Shown here in pieces: positions 36,246-45,837 of a stretch of DNA of 64,000 nt; position 1 is the stretch's first letter, and each line of letters opens with the position of its first letter. Source of the stretch: Pseudalkalibacillus sp. SCS-8. Its GTDB lineage: Bacteria > Bacillota > Bacilli > Bacillales > Fictibacillaceae. The stretch is taken from contig NZ_CP143541.1 in assembly GCF_040126055.1 (NCBI RefSeq), forward strand, positions 3,534,001-3,598,000. Direction: 5' to 3'. A program made the translations under genes and the position numbers. Below the pieces are notes generated by a model. It ran no database searches and was not told the origin of the DNA. It worked only from the letters and a program-made list of their open reading frames with translations.

Positions 36246-37442
36246 TCAACTTGAATGGATCAACTTCTTCGACAAAGGATAGACACCCAGACTTTGAATG
36301 ACTAATGAGAGGACAACTACTGAAAAGGATAAGGATAATAACAGATCCAAGTCACCCGTTGCCTTTTCATGCAGGCTGAGTATGAGGACGACGGACATCG
36401 TTCCGCGAATTCCTGACCACGTAATGAGAGCTGCCTTTTTCAAACCGATGTCCCGACGCCAAGGACCAAACATCTGAGTAGTGCCATAAATGACAACGAA
36501 CCGTACGAGCATAGATAAGAGGAATATGATGAACGCGAGTCCCCAAAGATCCATATAGAGATGTTCCGTAGCCACGATACCGATCAGTAAAAACACTAAC
36601 GATAAAATGGAAGGTTCAACAACATCCCAAAATCCTGAAAGTGCCTCCTGATAATGATCTTCCTTGTTCGTATGGTTGAACTCCCACGCTAACATCACGC
36701 CTGCAGCAACAGTTGCAAGAACACCGGAAAAGCCGAGATGCTCTGCAATATGAAATACACCATAGGCAATGATGATACTTAACATCACTTGATAATCCTT
36801 ATGGTGGGTAATATGGATCGCCTTACTGAAAATCCAGCCGATCACGAGGCCAAGGACTGCACCGCCTACACCCATATATAAGAACTCACCGAGAAACGAA
36901 AGAAAATCGAATGATTTGTTCTCCATATATATTCCTGAAATGACACCGAAAAGGACGACACTTGTCCCATCGTTGATCATGGATTCCCCGTCTACGACAT
37001 CCGCCACATTCGAATCATCAGAAGTCGCCTTTTTCAAAATCGACACAACCGAAACGGGATCTGTCGGTGTTAGAATTGCGGCGATGACAAGCGCTCCGAC
37101 AAAGGAAATGCTCGTAAACAAGCCTCCTATGAAAGCGATCAAAGCACCTAAAAACAGTGTGGTTACGATGATGCCGATCGTACTCAACATCCCGATGATT
37201 CCTGCATTAGCCTTCAACGCCTTTGGGGAGAAGCTGTAGGCCGCTTTAAACAATAAACCAGGCAGGAAAATGCCATAAATGACTTCCTTAGTTACCTCTA
37301 TACCAGAAAAGTAAGGGATGAACGATAAACCGATCCCGATCAATACGAGTAGAACTGGGACAGGAACGTTTTTTTGCTTTTTATCAATCGTGAAGACGAT
37401 GTATCCGATGAGGAGTAATAGGATGACCTGCGAGACCGACAT
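36246..37442 (-). CDS. CPA1 family Na+(K+)/H+ antiporter
   Basis: A 398-residue antiporter of 11-12 helices without a long cytoplasmic tail. The ion-site motif is ILTPTDPVSVVSILK with DGESMINDGTSVVLFG close behind, both hallmarks of NhaP-like CPA1 exchangers, and WSGIRGTMSVVLILSLH carries the conserved Arg. Ion preference cannot be told. CAGGAGG lies before the ATG. Second antiporter of this class in the window; it differs from the one at 2612-4456 by lacking TrkA domains. Confidence 0.9.
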   Translation of the reverse strand: MSVSQVILLLLIGYIVFTIDKKQKNVPVPVLLVLIGIGLSFIPYFSGIEVTKEVIYGIFLPGLLFKAAYSFSPKALKANAGIIGMLSTIGIIVTTLFLGALIAFIGGLFTSISFVGALVIAAILTPTDPVSVVSILKKATSDDSNVADVVDGESMINDGTSVVLFGVISGIYMENKSFDFLSFLGEFLYMGVGGAVLGLVIGWIFSKAIHITHHKDYQVMLSIIIAYGVFHIAEHLGFSGVLATVAAGVMLAWEFNHTNKEDHYQEALSGFWDVVEPSILSLVFLLIGIVATEHLYMDLWGLAFIIFLLSMLVRFVVIYGTTQMFGPWRRDIGLKKAALITWSGIRGTMSVVLILSLHEKATGDLDLLLSLSFSVVVLSLVIQSLGVYPLSKKLIHSS

Positions 37443-37761
37443 AGACTTGTCCTCCTGGTTGGCATAGGATGGGTAGTATATTTATACTCTATCCTTTCCT
37501 CTTCTCCACGAAACTCCCGCAATTAGAATTATTGGTGTAAAAGTACATTCAACTAATGCCTCGTTCATCTCCTCTTCATTATATACTTCGGCTAGCCGCC
37601 TCGCCTTTTTGAAAAATCCTAACAAGTTCCACCCCGCTCCTAAACGCTGCTTTCATCCAGTCGAAAGCGAACAACGAAATTTTTTCAGAAGGATATTCCA
37701 TCTCACGAATATAATAGATAGACAAGGTTAAGGAATGACCATCGGACAGGAGGTAATCGGC

Positions 37762-39495
37762 TTGAATCTCAATTTTGAACGGTTGAAGAAGCGTATCGAA
37801 GCTGCCGGAAAACAAACGACCGCAGATTTGGTCATAAAAAATGGGAGAATTATCGATGTCTTTAACGGAGAAATCCTGCTTGGCGATGTTGCCATTACAG
37901 ATGGGTTTATCGTCGGAATCGGAGAGTATGAAGGCAACCACATCATTGATGCTGCAGACCGCTATATTTGTCCCTCCTTCATAGATGGACATGTTCATAT
38001 TGAATCCTCAATGGTAACCCCATCAGAGTATGCGAAAGTTGTTTTGCCTCACGGGGTAACGACTGTCATCACCGACCCTCATGAAATCGCCAATGTATCC
38101 GGTAAAGAGGGAATTGAGTTCATAATACAGGATTCTGAAGACATCCCGTTAGATGTCCTTCTCATGCTCCCCTCGTGTGTACCGGCTACACCCTTTGAAA
38201 ACTCAGGTGCAACGTTAACAGCACAGGATCTTGAACCTTTCTTTGAACACAGACGTGTCTTAGGGTTGGCAGAAGTGATGGACTACCCTTCTCTTCACCA
38301 GGCGAAAAAAGAAATGCTAGATAAGCTTTTAACAACATGGAAGCACCGGAGTCATATCGATGGTCATCTAGCTGGTTTAGACCAAACCGCTATCAACACC
38401 TACAGAGCAGCTGGAATTTCGACGGATCATGAATGTACGACGGCTGCAGAAGCATTGGAACGGCTTCGGAGAGGCATGTACGTCCTCATACTGGAAGGAT
38501 CCGCAGCCAAAAACCTGTCGGCACTCATCCCAGTCATAAACGAACAGAACGCGCGCAGATGCCTGTTCTGTACAGATGACAAGCATTTGGACGACCTAGT
38601 TGAAAACGGCAGCATCGACCATAACGTAAGGCTTGCCATTCAGAAAGGTATCCAACCAATTGTAGCGATTCAAATGGCCTCCCTAAATGCAGCAGAATGC
38701 TATGGCTTATCTACGAAAGGCGCGATTGCACCAGGTTATGAGGCTGACTTCCTTTTATTAGACGATCTGAATGCATTAACGATTTCTGAGGTTTATAAAG
38801 GTGGAAAGCTTGTCGCTAAAGACGGAATATACATAGGAAAGCCTATGGAAAAAGAAACGCCCTCACCTGAACTGATGGAAACCATCCACACGAAAGCCAT
38901 TAGTATCAAAGACTTGGAAATCCCCATCTCTGATTCCCGTAAAGCCAACATTATTGAAATTGTGCCAAATCAACTGATTACTAAAAAACGATTGGAAGAA
39001 GTCCATTGCGAAGATGGTCACTTCCAGCCCGAAGTATCAAAGGATCTGCTCAAATTACTTGTCATCGAACGGCACAAGAAAACCGGGAACATCGGACGAG
39101 GGATCGTAAAAGGCTTCGGACTGAAGGATGGCGCCATTGCGACTACGATTGCTCATGATTCTCATAATATCGTTGCAGCAGGAACAAATGATACTGACCT
39201 TCTAAAGGCAATTCATACGCTTCAAGACATGAACGGCGGGCTCGTTTTGGTGCAAGGTGGGAATGCTGTATCTGCATTGTCTCTACCCATCGGTGGGTTA
39301 ATGTCTACCCAGGATTACCAAAGGATCTATACTGAACTGATGAACATGAAAAGCCGGTTATCCGATATCGGCTTCAAAGGATCATTCAACCCCTTCTTAA
39401 CATTGTCCTTCTTGACCTTGCCTGTCATTCCGCATCTGAAGCTAACTGATCTCGGTCTCTTTGATGTTGATACCTTTCAGCATATCGATGTCTAG
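37762..39495 (+). CDS. adeC: Adenine deaminase
   Basis: Hydrolyses adenine to hypoxanthine and ammonia for purine salvage. Amidohydrolase motifs: FIDGHVHIESSMVTPSEYA, TVITDPHEIANVSG, HLAGLDQTAINTYRAAGIS and DDKHLDDLVENGSID, with a C-terminal domain ending in GGLVLVQGGNAVSALSLPIG. Length of 577 residues from the TTG at 37762 equals that of B. subtilis AdeC; AGGAGG is eight bases upstream. An ATG at 37735 is possible but has poorer spacing. No purine riboswitch is visible in the 5' region. Monocistronic. Confidence 0.95.
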   Translation: MNLNFERLKKRIEAAGKQTTADLVIKNGRIIDVFNGEILLGDVAITDGFIVGIGEYEGNHIIDAADRYICPSFIDGHVHIESSMVTPSEYAKVVLPHGVTTVITDPHEIANVSGKEGIEFIIQDSEDIPLDVLLMLPSCVPATPFENSGATLTAQDLEPFFEHRRVLGLAEVMDYPSLHQAKKEMLDKLLTTWKHRSHIDGHLAGLDQTAINTYRAAGISTDHECTTAAEALERLRRGMYVLILEGSAAKNLSALIPVINEQNARRCLFCTDDKHLDDLVENGSIDHNVRLAIQKGIQPIVAIQMASLNAAECYGLSTKGAIAPGYEADFLLLDDLNALTISEVYKGGKLVAKDGIYIGKPMEKETPSPELMETIHTKAISIKDLEIPISDSRKANIIEIVPNQLITKKRLEEVHCEDGHFQPEVSKDLLKLLVIERHKKTGNIGRGIVKGFGLKDGAIATTIAHDSHNIVAAGTNDTDLLKAIHTLQDMNGGLVLVQGGNAVSALSLPIGGLMSTQDYQRIYTELMNMKSRLSDIGFKGSFNPFLTLSFLTLPVIPHLKLTDLGLFDVDTFQHIDV

Positions 39496-39555
39496 ACGAT
39501 CAATCTTACAATACTCATCCTTTTTTATTCAGGAAAAAAACTACTATAAATTTAC

Positions 39556-39573
39556 GAACGTTTGTTCTATAAT
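39556..39573 (+). promoter_or_regulatory. LexA-like box abutting the -10 of the DJ-1 gene
   Basis: CGAACGTTTGTTCT contains GAAC-N4-GTTC, the core of the Bacillus SOS operator, directly followed by the -10 TATAAT. The -35 is weak. Confidence 0.55.
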
Positions 39574-39611
39574 GGTTTTATTAAATAATCTTTGATAAGA
39601 GGAGTGTTCGT

Positions 39612-40244
39612 GTGCAGACCAAAAACGTGTTTCTTTATGTATTCAATACAATGTCGGATTGGGAATATGGATATTTGATTGCAGAACTTAATACAGGAAG
39701 ATTTTTCAAAAAAGATTTAGCACCTTTAAACGTTGTTACGGTAGGAGTGAATAAAGAAATTGTAACGACAATGGGTGGTCTGAAGATAAAACCAGATATC
39801 ACTATAGATGATTGTACGCTTGATCGTGAATGCATGCTTATTTTACCTGGAGGGAACACGTGGGGAGAAGATATCCATCAATCTATTTTAAAAATAGCAG
39901 GTGAAGGCTTACAGCTCGGTGCTTTTGTTGCTGCAATATGTGGTGCAACAGACGGACTCGCGAATATGGGATATCTAGATTCCCGAAAGCATACAAGCAA
40001 TAACCTGGAATACACAAAAATGATCTGTCCAAATTATAAAGGTGAAAAGTTTCATATGAATGAACCTGCAGTATCTGATAAGAATTTAATTACGGCATCA
40101 GGAATAGCTCCTCTTGAATTTGCTATGGAAGTTTTGAAACAAATAGATGTATGTGCGCCAGATACATTGCAGTATTGGTACAACCTGAATAAAACTCATG
40201 AACCCCAATACTTCTTTCAATTAATGGATTCACTAGATCGATAG
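39612..40244 (+). CDS. DJ-1/PfpI family protein
   Basis: A 210-residue class I glutamine amidotransferase-like protein. The nucleophile elbow is AAICGATDGLANMG, with the reactive Cys around residue 111; LILPGGNTWGED holds the usual acidic partner region. Members are proteases, chaperones or deglycases; activity here is not assigned. GTG start at 39612 with AGAGGAG seven bases upstream. A LexA-like box overlaps its promoter, suggesting induction by DNA damage. Confidence 0.87.
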   Translation: MQTKNVFLYVFNTMSDWEYGYLIAELNTGRFFKKDLAPLNVVTVGVNKEIVTTMGGLKIKPDITIDDCTLDRECMLILPGGNTWGEDIHQSILKIAGEGLQLGAFVAAICGATDGLANMGYLDSRKHTSNNLEYTKMICPNYKGEKFHMNEPAVSDKNLITASGIAPLEFAMEVLKQIDVCAPDTLQYWYNLNKTHEPQYFFQLMDSLDR

Positions 40245-40334
40245 GTTGGAAGTTGAATTTTCATCCTAAAAAACAAATGAGATCCCGTCCAGCCGACAGC
40301 ATCTCTACTATGATCATATCCGAATTTCTTTTAT

Positions 40335-41591
40335 TTATTGGGCCATCTTATCTCCAAATAAGAGATCTGCGAAACGGGTACTGTTATCAATGCTATGAGC
40401 ATGCAGGCTTGCGCCGACCTTTTGGAGTAATTTTTCCTTCGTAACACTCATGACGCCTTGAGCCATGTCCAGATCAGTAAGTTGAGAATCTGTGGCTACG
40501 AGATTCGTTTCATAGTTGGTAATCTGTCTGACTTTACTTTCAAGGGCGTTTTGATAGGCCCCATATTTTCCTAATTCGGAAAGTGTATAGTCAATGGCCT
40601 TGTCTAATTTCTTGATCGATTGTTGACTATCATCAGCAGTTAAAAACGAGATTCGGTCCACATCCAACGCGAGGGTAGAGATATTGCTCATTTCGACTTC
40701 ATAATGGTCATTACTGCTCGGACCAACTTGAATTTTAAAGGATTTGGGTGTTCCTATGTAATCATAAGCGACATTATAATCGGATGGCTTCGTACCACCA
40801 AGATTCTGAGCATATAACTTCCATTCGCCTGTTACAGGGTTGTTGAACCGCATGTATTCCGGATTGCCTGCCCAGCCGCTGTAGTAGGCATATTCAGAAG
40901 ACCGATTGCTCTCATTTTCTAATGGTTGCCCATTATTTAGAGATGGATAATCATTTAAGTGCTTCTCACCCGCTTTATATTCATATGGCCACCAACCGAA
41001 CAGTTCCTTCGTTGGACTGATTACATTGATATCCGGGAACAGTGCTCCAGAAATCGTATCAAAGAAACCTCTCACAATGAGAACGTCATTTTCCCCTTCA
41101 GGTACATTGAATGTCGCGGCATGCACGAACGGATTAGTCCACCATGTGCCTACCTTGACTTTATTGACGGATGTTTCAATTTCGTTCGTGAATAATTTGT
41201 TGTTGTTGAATGAGGTCTGGATGGAAACATCATCAATGTGTTTGAACAACTCTACTGCCTCATCCTGAATCGCTTTCCGATCGTTTGCTGATAACGTTTC
41301 AGTGGAGGCTTGTACACTCAACTCCCTGAGACGTTGCAACGTTGAATGAACATCCCGTACAGCACTTTCTGCCACTTGGACTAACGAAATCCCATCCTGG
41401 GTATTCCTCTCCGCCATCTTCAGCCCCCTGATTTGAGCACGGAGCTTGGAGGATATACTTAAGGATGCAGCATTATCCGCAGCACGATTAACCTTTCTGC
41501 CTGTCGATAACTGTTCGAATAGATTCGTAATGTTCGATTGAGATTTAAGATGAATATTGGTAGGGTTTATTTTATGGAAGGCTATAGTCAT
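40335..41591 (-). CDS. hag: Divergent flagellin with a beta-rich central insert
   Basis: A 418-residue flagellin. N-terminal D0/D1 (1-140) has LSTGRKVNRAADNAASLSIS and ERNTQDGISLVQVAESAV, and C-terminal D0/D1 (about 320-418) ends with LLQKVGASLHAHSIDNSTR. The usual MRINHN start is replaced by MTIAFHKINPTNIH. Residues about 150-300 form a Trp/Tyr-rich block (FNVPEGENDVLIVRGFFDT, NPVTGEWKLYAQNLGG) reminiscent of PPC or P-domain jelly rolls. Not within a flagellar cluster. AAAGGGG precedes the ATG. It may be a second flagellin or surface-active filament protein. Confidence 0.88.
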   Translation of the reverse strand: MTIAFHKINPTNIHLKSQSNITNLFEQLSTGRKVNRAADNAASLSISSKLRAQIRGLKMAERNTQDGISLVQVAESAVRDVHSTLQRLRELSVQASTETLSANDRKAIQDEAVELFKHIDDVSIQTSFNNNKLFTNEIETSVNKVKVGTWWTNPFVHAATFNVPEGENDVLIVRGFFDTISGALFPDINVISPTKELFGWWPYEYKAGEKHLNDYPSLNNGQPLENESNRSSEYAYYSGWAGNPEYMRFNNPVTGEWKLYAQNLGGTKPSDYNVAYDYIGTPKSFKIQVGPSSNDHYEVEMSNISTLALDVDRISFLTADDSQQSIKKLDKAIDYTLSELGKYGAYQNALESKVRQITNYETNLVATDSQLTDLDMAQGVMSVTKEKLLQKVGASLHAHSIDNSTRFADLLFGDKMAQ

Positions 41592-41665
41592 TTTATCACC
41601 CCTTTACTACTACTATTTACCCTTGTTAATAGTAAAATAAAACTAAAATATAGTTCTTTTGTAAC

Positions 41666-41671
41666 ATTATA
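41666..41671 (-). promoter_or_regulatory. Extended -10 promoter of the flagellin gene
   Basis: TGGTATAAT on the minus strand is an extended -10 of the SigA type; no SigD-like GCCGATAT is seen. An inverted TACTATT/AATAGTA pair lies in the 5' leader. Confidence 0.5.
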
Positions 41672-41736
41672 CCAAGTTTTTAGTGGGTTTTATAGATTTA
41701 CTTTGACCAAATTTTTCCCTTTATTCGACAAAGAAA

Positions 41737-41764
41737 GCAGCCTTCTGACTGAAGGCTGCTGAAT
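41737..41764 (-). terminator. Terminator of the two-TM protein gene
   Basis: AGCAGCCTTC/GAAGGCTGCT stem, TTTCTTTG after it on the minus strand. Confidence 0.8.
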
Positions 41765-41779
41765 TAAACAACTTATGTA

Positions 41780-42076
41780 TCATTCTTCTTCATTTTTTTC
41801 TGCTATTTCAAGCTCTAATCCACCGAATTTACGTGAGAAGAAGTTATAAATGAAGGCCATGAGCATATTTATAAAACCCGAAACGAAAAGCATGACAATT
41901 GGAAAACCGAGATATGGGAGACCGATGGTTAAAAGAATCTCGTTTTGTAAAGCTGCTCCAATAATGGTTATAATCAATCCAATAAATGCAATGATCGCTA
42001 GTGGTAATGCCGACATATAAAGTGAACTTTTAAACATACTCGCAGGACCTATTTTCTTAATTTCAATTTTCTTCAT
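41780..42076 (-). CDS. Two-TM membrane protein, DUF3566-like
   Basis: 98 residues: an N-terminal IKKIGPASMFKSSLYMSA stretch, two hydrophobic helices (about 24-45 and 52-80) and an acidic tail. The KI/RP...S.K.S pattern before helix 1 resembles DUF3566 proteins, a weak match. Function unknown. GGAGG precedes the ATG. Confidence 0.6.
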   Translation of the reverse strand: MKKIEIKKIGPASMFKSSLYMSALPLAIIAFIGLIITIIGAALQNEILLTIGLPYLGFPIVMLFVSGFINMLMAFIYNFFSRKFGGLELEIAEKNEEE

Positions 42077-42116
42077 GAAACCTCCTGTTTGATTTTTTAT
42101 TTATTATATCGGTAAA

Positions 42117-42146
42117 AAAGAGCTGCCTCTTAAGGCAACTCTTTTA
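42117..42146 (-). terminator. Terminator of the lipoprotein gene
   Basis: AAGAG.TGCC/GGCA.CTCTT hairpin with a TTA loop and T-rich end on the minus strand. Confidence 0.75.
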
Positions 42147-42157
42147 TAGAATGCTGG

Positions 42158-43060
42158 TTAATGATACGGTCTCATGTCGAAGTCTTGATTCTCAAAGTAT
42201 TCCAACCGGTTCGGCATGATCTCATTGATCGTATCCAGAAGCTGCTGGCTGATCCGGTCTGCACGGTATTTGGCAGCTACATATAGGAGAAACGATTCTG
42301 CTAAGTCTTCTCGATCTGGGAAATCCTGCGCATACGTTGAGATGAACCTTCCGTCTAACGTTTGTGCATCCAGCCAATCGTTCTGGTCGAAATGGAAAGG
42401 ATCAATCGAGGTATGGGTCCCTTCATGAATCAGCGTTTCCTCAAGAATCCCCTCCTGAATGTATGCATCCGCTTGTTCGGTATGGATGAGGATATTGTTG
42501 TTCCCTCCCCCGAACGGATTATACCCCTTATGGATCGTCACAGAATGAATTTCACTCTTTAGAACGGCCGATAGCTGCCCGATCGAATGCGTAAATCGCA
42601 TTGCCTGGTACCAACTCTCATCTTCCGTCTCAAATTCTTGATTGACCTGGAATTCAATCGTAAAACCATCACTAAAAGAAGCTTGAAACAGGAACGCCTC
42701 TTCTTCAATCCAGTTATCTACCCTGCGATCAAACATGATTCTCTTTTCTTTTCCGATAAAATTCAACTCAAGGAACGTTGATGGATCATTCTCGGTCACA
42801 ATATGAGGGTCTAAGAAAATCGTTCCATCATAAGGCGGGGTGAGATCAAGTGGTTCTTCAGAAATCTCTTCTTCGTTTACTTCTTCTTCCTCATTCGATT
42901 CTTCATCTACCTCCTTATCACCTTCATTTGTCCCATCTCCGGTTTCCTCTTCGGATTGCTGATCTACCGGATCTTTGGCATTTTCCTTGCTTTCGTGACT
43001 CCCACAGCCATATAAGCCAATCATGACGAAAAAAAGGATCACTGCAAAAATCTTCCTCAA
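42158..43060 (-). CDS. Secreted lipoprotein with HExxH metallopeptidase motif
   Basis: 300 residues. Signal peptide and lipobox LYGC put lipidated Cys at residue 19. A 50-residue acidic linker (EEEVNEEEISEE) follows. The C-terminal domain has HEGTH at 212-216 preceded by ILEETL, a zincin HExxH signature, and a downstream acidic helix (DREDLAESFLLYVAAKY) that could supply the third ligand. Probably an extracytoplasmic, membrane-anchored zinc peptidase or a relative; substrate unknown. TTG start with GGGGAGGG eight bases upstream. Confidence 0.75.
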   Translation of the reverse strand: MRKIFAVILFFVMIGLYGCGSHESKENAKDPVDQQSEEETGDGTNEGDKEVDEESNEEEEVNEEEISEEPLDLTPPYDGTIFLDPHIVTENDPSTFLELNFIGKEKRIMFDRRVDNWIEEEAFLFQASFSDGFTIEFQVNQEFETEDESWYQAMRFTHSIGQLSAVLKSEIHSVTIHKGYNPFGGGNNNILIHTEQADAYIQEGILEETLIHEGTHTSIDPFHFDQNDWLDAQTLDGRFISTYAQDFPDREDLAESFLLYVAAKYRADRISQQLLDTINEIMPNRLEYFENQDFDMRPYH

Positions 43061-43194
43061 TAGACGAGCCCTCCCCTTGATTAAGAGCTTAGTATGTAAA
43101 GATTCTATGTGGCGTGTAGAAAGTCCTATGTTCGTTATAATGACGGCATGATTTTCTCTTTCTTAGGAAAACATAGTGGGCAGGAGGGATCCAT

Positions 43195-43548
43195 ATGAAC
43201 GAACAATTTTTGACGGTTGAACAATTCGATGAACTTATCAAACAATGGAGTGGAAAAACCATTAAAATAACGAAACAGGAACTGGGTGACCAAGATACGA
43301 TCATGATGAAGCTTGATGGTATTTCTTATTCGAAGGATACGAGACGCATGGACGGTTATGAACCGATGTACGCTGTTCATTTCAATGGGGTTGGGACGAC
43401 GGCAATCGATGCCCAAAACGCCGAGCCGCTACCATCCTCTTATTATGAAATCCCGCTGGAAGACGCCACGCAATATCAATATGACAACACACGATTTACA
43501 CTCGTTACAGAACGTGGAACGTATACGATTGAATTGAGTGAAGCATAA
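43195..43548 (+). CDS. Conserved protein of unknown function
   Basis: 117 residues, soluble, beta-rich and acidic, ending in YTIELSEA. I do not recognise a domain. CAGGAGGG lies a few bases before the ATG, and a good terminator follows, so it is a real gene. Monocistronic; convergent with the NUDIX gene. Confidence 0.75.
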   Translation: MNEQFLTVEQFDELIKQWSGKTIKITKQELGDQDTIMMKLDGISYSKDTRRMDGYEPMYAVHFNGVGTTAIDAQNAEPLPSSYYEIPLEDATQYQYDNTRFTLVTERGTYTIELSEA

Positions 43549-43550
43549 GA

Positions 43551-43583
43551 AGAGGGCTGACTTTATAAGTCAGCCCTCTTTTT
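43551..43583. terminator. Bidirectional terminator
   Basis: GAGGGCTGACT/AGTCAGCCCTC stem with T runs on both sides; shared by the convergent genes. Confidence 0.9.
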
Positions 43584-44196
43584 TAATCATTTGTACAAAA
43601 TAAAAGAGAACTCGGGCGGTCAATCCCCAGATGACCTTTCCATCGTATTTGTAAAAATACTCATCGAATTCTCTTGTCGACCAATTGTAATCCTCACCGC
43701 CAGGGATGAGATCAAATGGAAAGTCCTCATTCGGTTTCACCTGGAATTGAATTTTATGAACCTCAGGTGGATGGTCTGTAAAGAAAGAAAGCGGGACCGT
43801 AAAAATTTCGTCCACTTCTGCTGGATTCGGATCAAGCTTCGTTTCATCACAGTCCAAAAACCCGACAAAGGTATTCAACAGCATTCCGAAAGGCGAGATC
43901 ATATAATCAAATGGATACACATGCGTGATTGCAGGTCGATCAATCCTCAGCTCTTCAATTGCTTCTCTGACGGCTGTTTCCTGCACACTCTTATCCTGCT
44001 GGTCGACCCTGCCGCCTGGAAAACAAATCTCTCCCGGCTGTCTCCTCATTTTCTTAGCTCTCACTTCAAAAAGAACATGCAGCCCATCATTTTTTTTTAT
44101 CATCGGAATCAGAATGGAAAACTGTAACCGCTTGTCGTTTCCTAGAATGGACGGTGTATGGCTTTGCATTTTTCGAATCAATTTTTCCGTATTCAT
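43570..44196 (-). CDS. NUDIX hydrolase, CoA pyrophosphatase type
   Basis: A 208-residue NUDIX protein. The box is GGRVDQQDKSVQETAVREAI plus EELRI, preceded by RRQPGEICFPGG, the extra signature of the UPF0035 coenzyme A diphosphatase branch. It should cleave CoA or its derivatives to 3',5'-ADP-type products and 4'-phosphopantetheine. The ATG at 44196 is six bases after AGGGGA; the ATG at 44202 touches it. Confidence 0.87.
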   Translation of the reverse strand: MNTEKLIRKMQSHTPSILGNDKRLQFSILIPMIKKNDGLHVLFEVRAKKMRRQPGEICFPGGRVDQQDKSVQETAVREAIEELRIDRPAITHVYPFDYMISPFGMLLNTFVGFLDCDETKLDPNPAEVDEIFTVPLSFFTDHPPEVHKIQFQVKPNEDFPFDLIPGGEDYNWSTREFDEYFYKYDGKVIWGLTARVLFYFVQMIKKEG

Positions 44197-44255
44197 ACAC
44201 ATTCCCCTGTAGTATATTTCCTTTTAGTATAACAAAATTTACAAGCCCAACGAAA

Positions 44256-44296
44256 AAAAGAACCTCTAATCCTTAGTCGATTAAAGGTTCTTTCAT
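44256..44296 (-). terminator. Terminator of mqo
   Basis: AAAGAACCT..TAATC/GATTA.AGGTTCTTT stem with a T run on the minus strand. Confidence 0.88.
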
Positions 44297-44298
44297 CT

Positions 44299-45807
44299 TT
44301 AGTTATAGGCAAGCTCTTTTTCGCTGAGGCTTAAGCCAAGTGTCTGTGCGGTTGACGTGTGGATTTCCTCGAACAACTCAGGGTTGTCCGCTAATGATAC
44401 GCCGTAAGACGGTATCATTTCCTTGATTTTCGACTCCCATTCATTCATCTGTTCTGGGAAACACCTCTGTAATACTTCAAGCATGACCTGAACAGCTGTA
44501 GAAGCTCCAGGTGATGCCCCAAGTAACGCAGCAATCGAGCCGTCCTCGGAACTGACGACTTCAGTACCGAATTGAAGGGTACCTTTACCGCCTGCTTCTG
44601 TATCTTTAATGATTTGGACTCGTTGACCCGCTACGACAATATCCCAATCCTCACTTTTTGCGTTAGGAATGAATTCACGCAATTCTTCCATGCGCTTTTC
44701 ATGGGATAACAAGACTTGTTCAATGAGATACTTCGTCAATCCGATCTCTTTGACCCCTGCTGATAACATAGTGAGCAGGTTACTCGGCTTTACCGATCCG
44801 AACAAATCAAAGTTCGATCCTGTCTTTAGGAATTTAGGTGAGAAGCCGGCAAATGGTCCAAACAATAAGGACTTTTTGTTATCGATAAAACGTGTATCAA
44901 GATGCGGTACCGACATTGGAGGCGCTCCAACCTTCGCTTTCCCGTACACTTTTGCTTGATGCTGTTTAATAACCTCTGGATTGTTACAAACCATGAACAA
45001 TCCACTTACCGGGAACCCTCCAACATTTTTAGACTCTGGTATCCCCGTTTTTTGTAGTAATGGAAGACTTCCGCCCCCACCACCGATGAACACGAATTTA
45101 GCCGTGTGGTATTCAATTTTACCACCGTCAAGATCACGGACTTTCACTTCCCAAGCACCATCGCTTGTCCGCTTCATATTTTCAACACTATGCTTATAGT
45201 TGACCTGGACATTTTCCTGCTCCAAATGGTCAAACAGCTTACGTGTTAACGCACCGAAGTTCACATCTGTCCCTGAGTCGATTTTCGTTGCGGCAATCGG
45301 CTCGTCCATCTTTCGACCTTCCATGATCAACGGCAACCATTCCATCAACTTTTCAGGGTCATCGGAAAATTCCATCCCTTTAAACAAAGGAATATCTGAA
45401 AGCGCTTTAAATCGTCGTTTTAAAAAATCTACATTCTTCTCGCCATGAACAAGACTCATATGCGGAAGAGGCATGATAAATTCTTGTGGTTTTTCAATCA
45501 ACTTTTTATTTACAAGATACGACCAAAATTGTCTTGAAACCTGAAACTGTTCATTGACCTTTACTGCTTTCGCCGTATCAATGGATCCGTCCGGTTTTTC
45601 ATTCGTATAGTTGAGCTCACACAGGGCAGCATGGCCTGTCCCAGCATTATTCCATTCATTGGAGCTTTCTTCACCAGCACTGGATAGCTTTTCGAACACT
45701 GTAATCTCCCAGTCAGGTGATAACTCTTTCAGTAGTGATCCCAAAGTCGCACTCATGACTCCGGCACCAATCAAGATCACGTCTGTTTTCTTCTGAACGT
45801 TGCTCAT
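44299..45807 (-). CDS. mqo: Malate:quinone oxidoreductase
   Basis: Oxidises malate to oxaloacetate and reduces the quinone pool; membrane-associated, FAD-dependent. 502 residues with the FAD motif [17 protein letters not shown] (residues 10-27), [23 protein letters not shown], and [14 protein letters not shown], all characteristic. The ATG at 45807 follows AAGGA by eight bases. Single gene; a hairpin with T run sits in its leader. It complements AceA/AceB by recycling malate. Confidence 0.97.
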   Translation of the reverse strand: MSNVQKKTDVILIGAGVMSATLGSLLKELSPDWEITVFEKLSSAGEESSNEWNNAGTGHAALCELNYTNEKPDGSIDTAKAVKVNEQFQVSRQFWSYLVNKKLIEKPQEFIMPLPHMSLVHGEKNVDFLKRRFKALSDIPLFKGMEFSDDPEKLMEWLPLIMEGRKMDEPIAATKIDSGTDVNFGALTRKLFDHLEQENVQVNYKHSVENMKRTSDGAWEVKVRDLDGGKIEYHTAKFVFIGGGGGSLPLLQKTGIPESKNVGGFPVSGLFMVCNNPEVIKQHQAKVYGKAKVGAPPMSVPHLDTRFIDNKKSLLFGPFAGFSPKFLKTGSNFDLFGSVKPSNLLTMLSAGVKEIGLTKYLIEQVLLSHEKRMEELREFIPNAKSEDWDIVVAGQRVQIIKDTEAGGKGTLQFGTEVVSSEDGSIAALLGASPGASTAVQVMLEVLQRCFPEQMNEWESKIKEMIPSYGVSLADNPELFEEIHTSTAQTLGLSLSEKELAYN

Positions 45808-45837
45808 GATCATCATCCTTATCTTATTTTATTGCAT

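Noticed and set aside
37443..37761. Purine riboswitch ahead of adeC
   Set aside because: None of the conserved core (TATAATC...GGGAGTTTCTACC type) is present.
37579..37998. Minus-strand frame opposite the start of adeC (last 40 codons from about 37701 look protein-like)
   Set aside because: Most of it is antisense to adeC; the short distal part has a weak SD and no recognised family. A small gene cannot be excluded, but I do not claim it.
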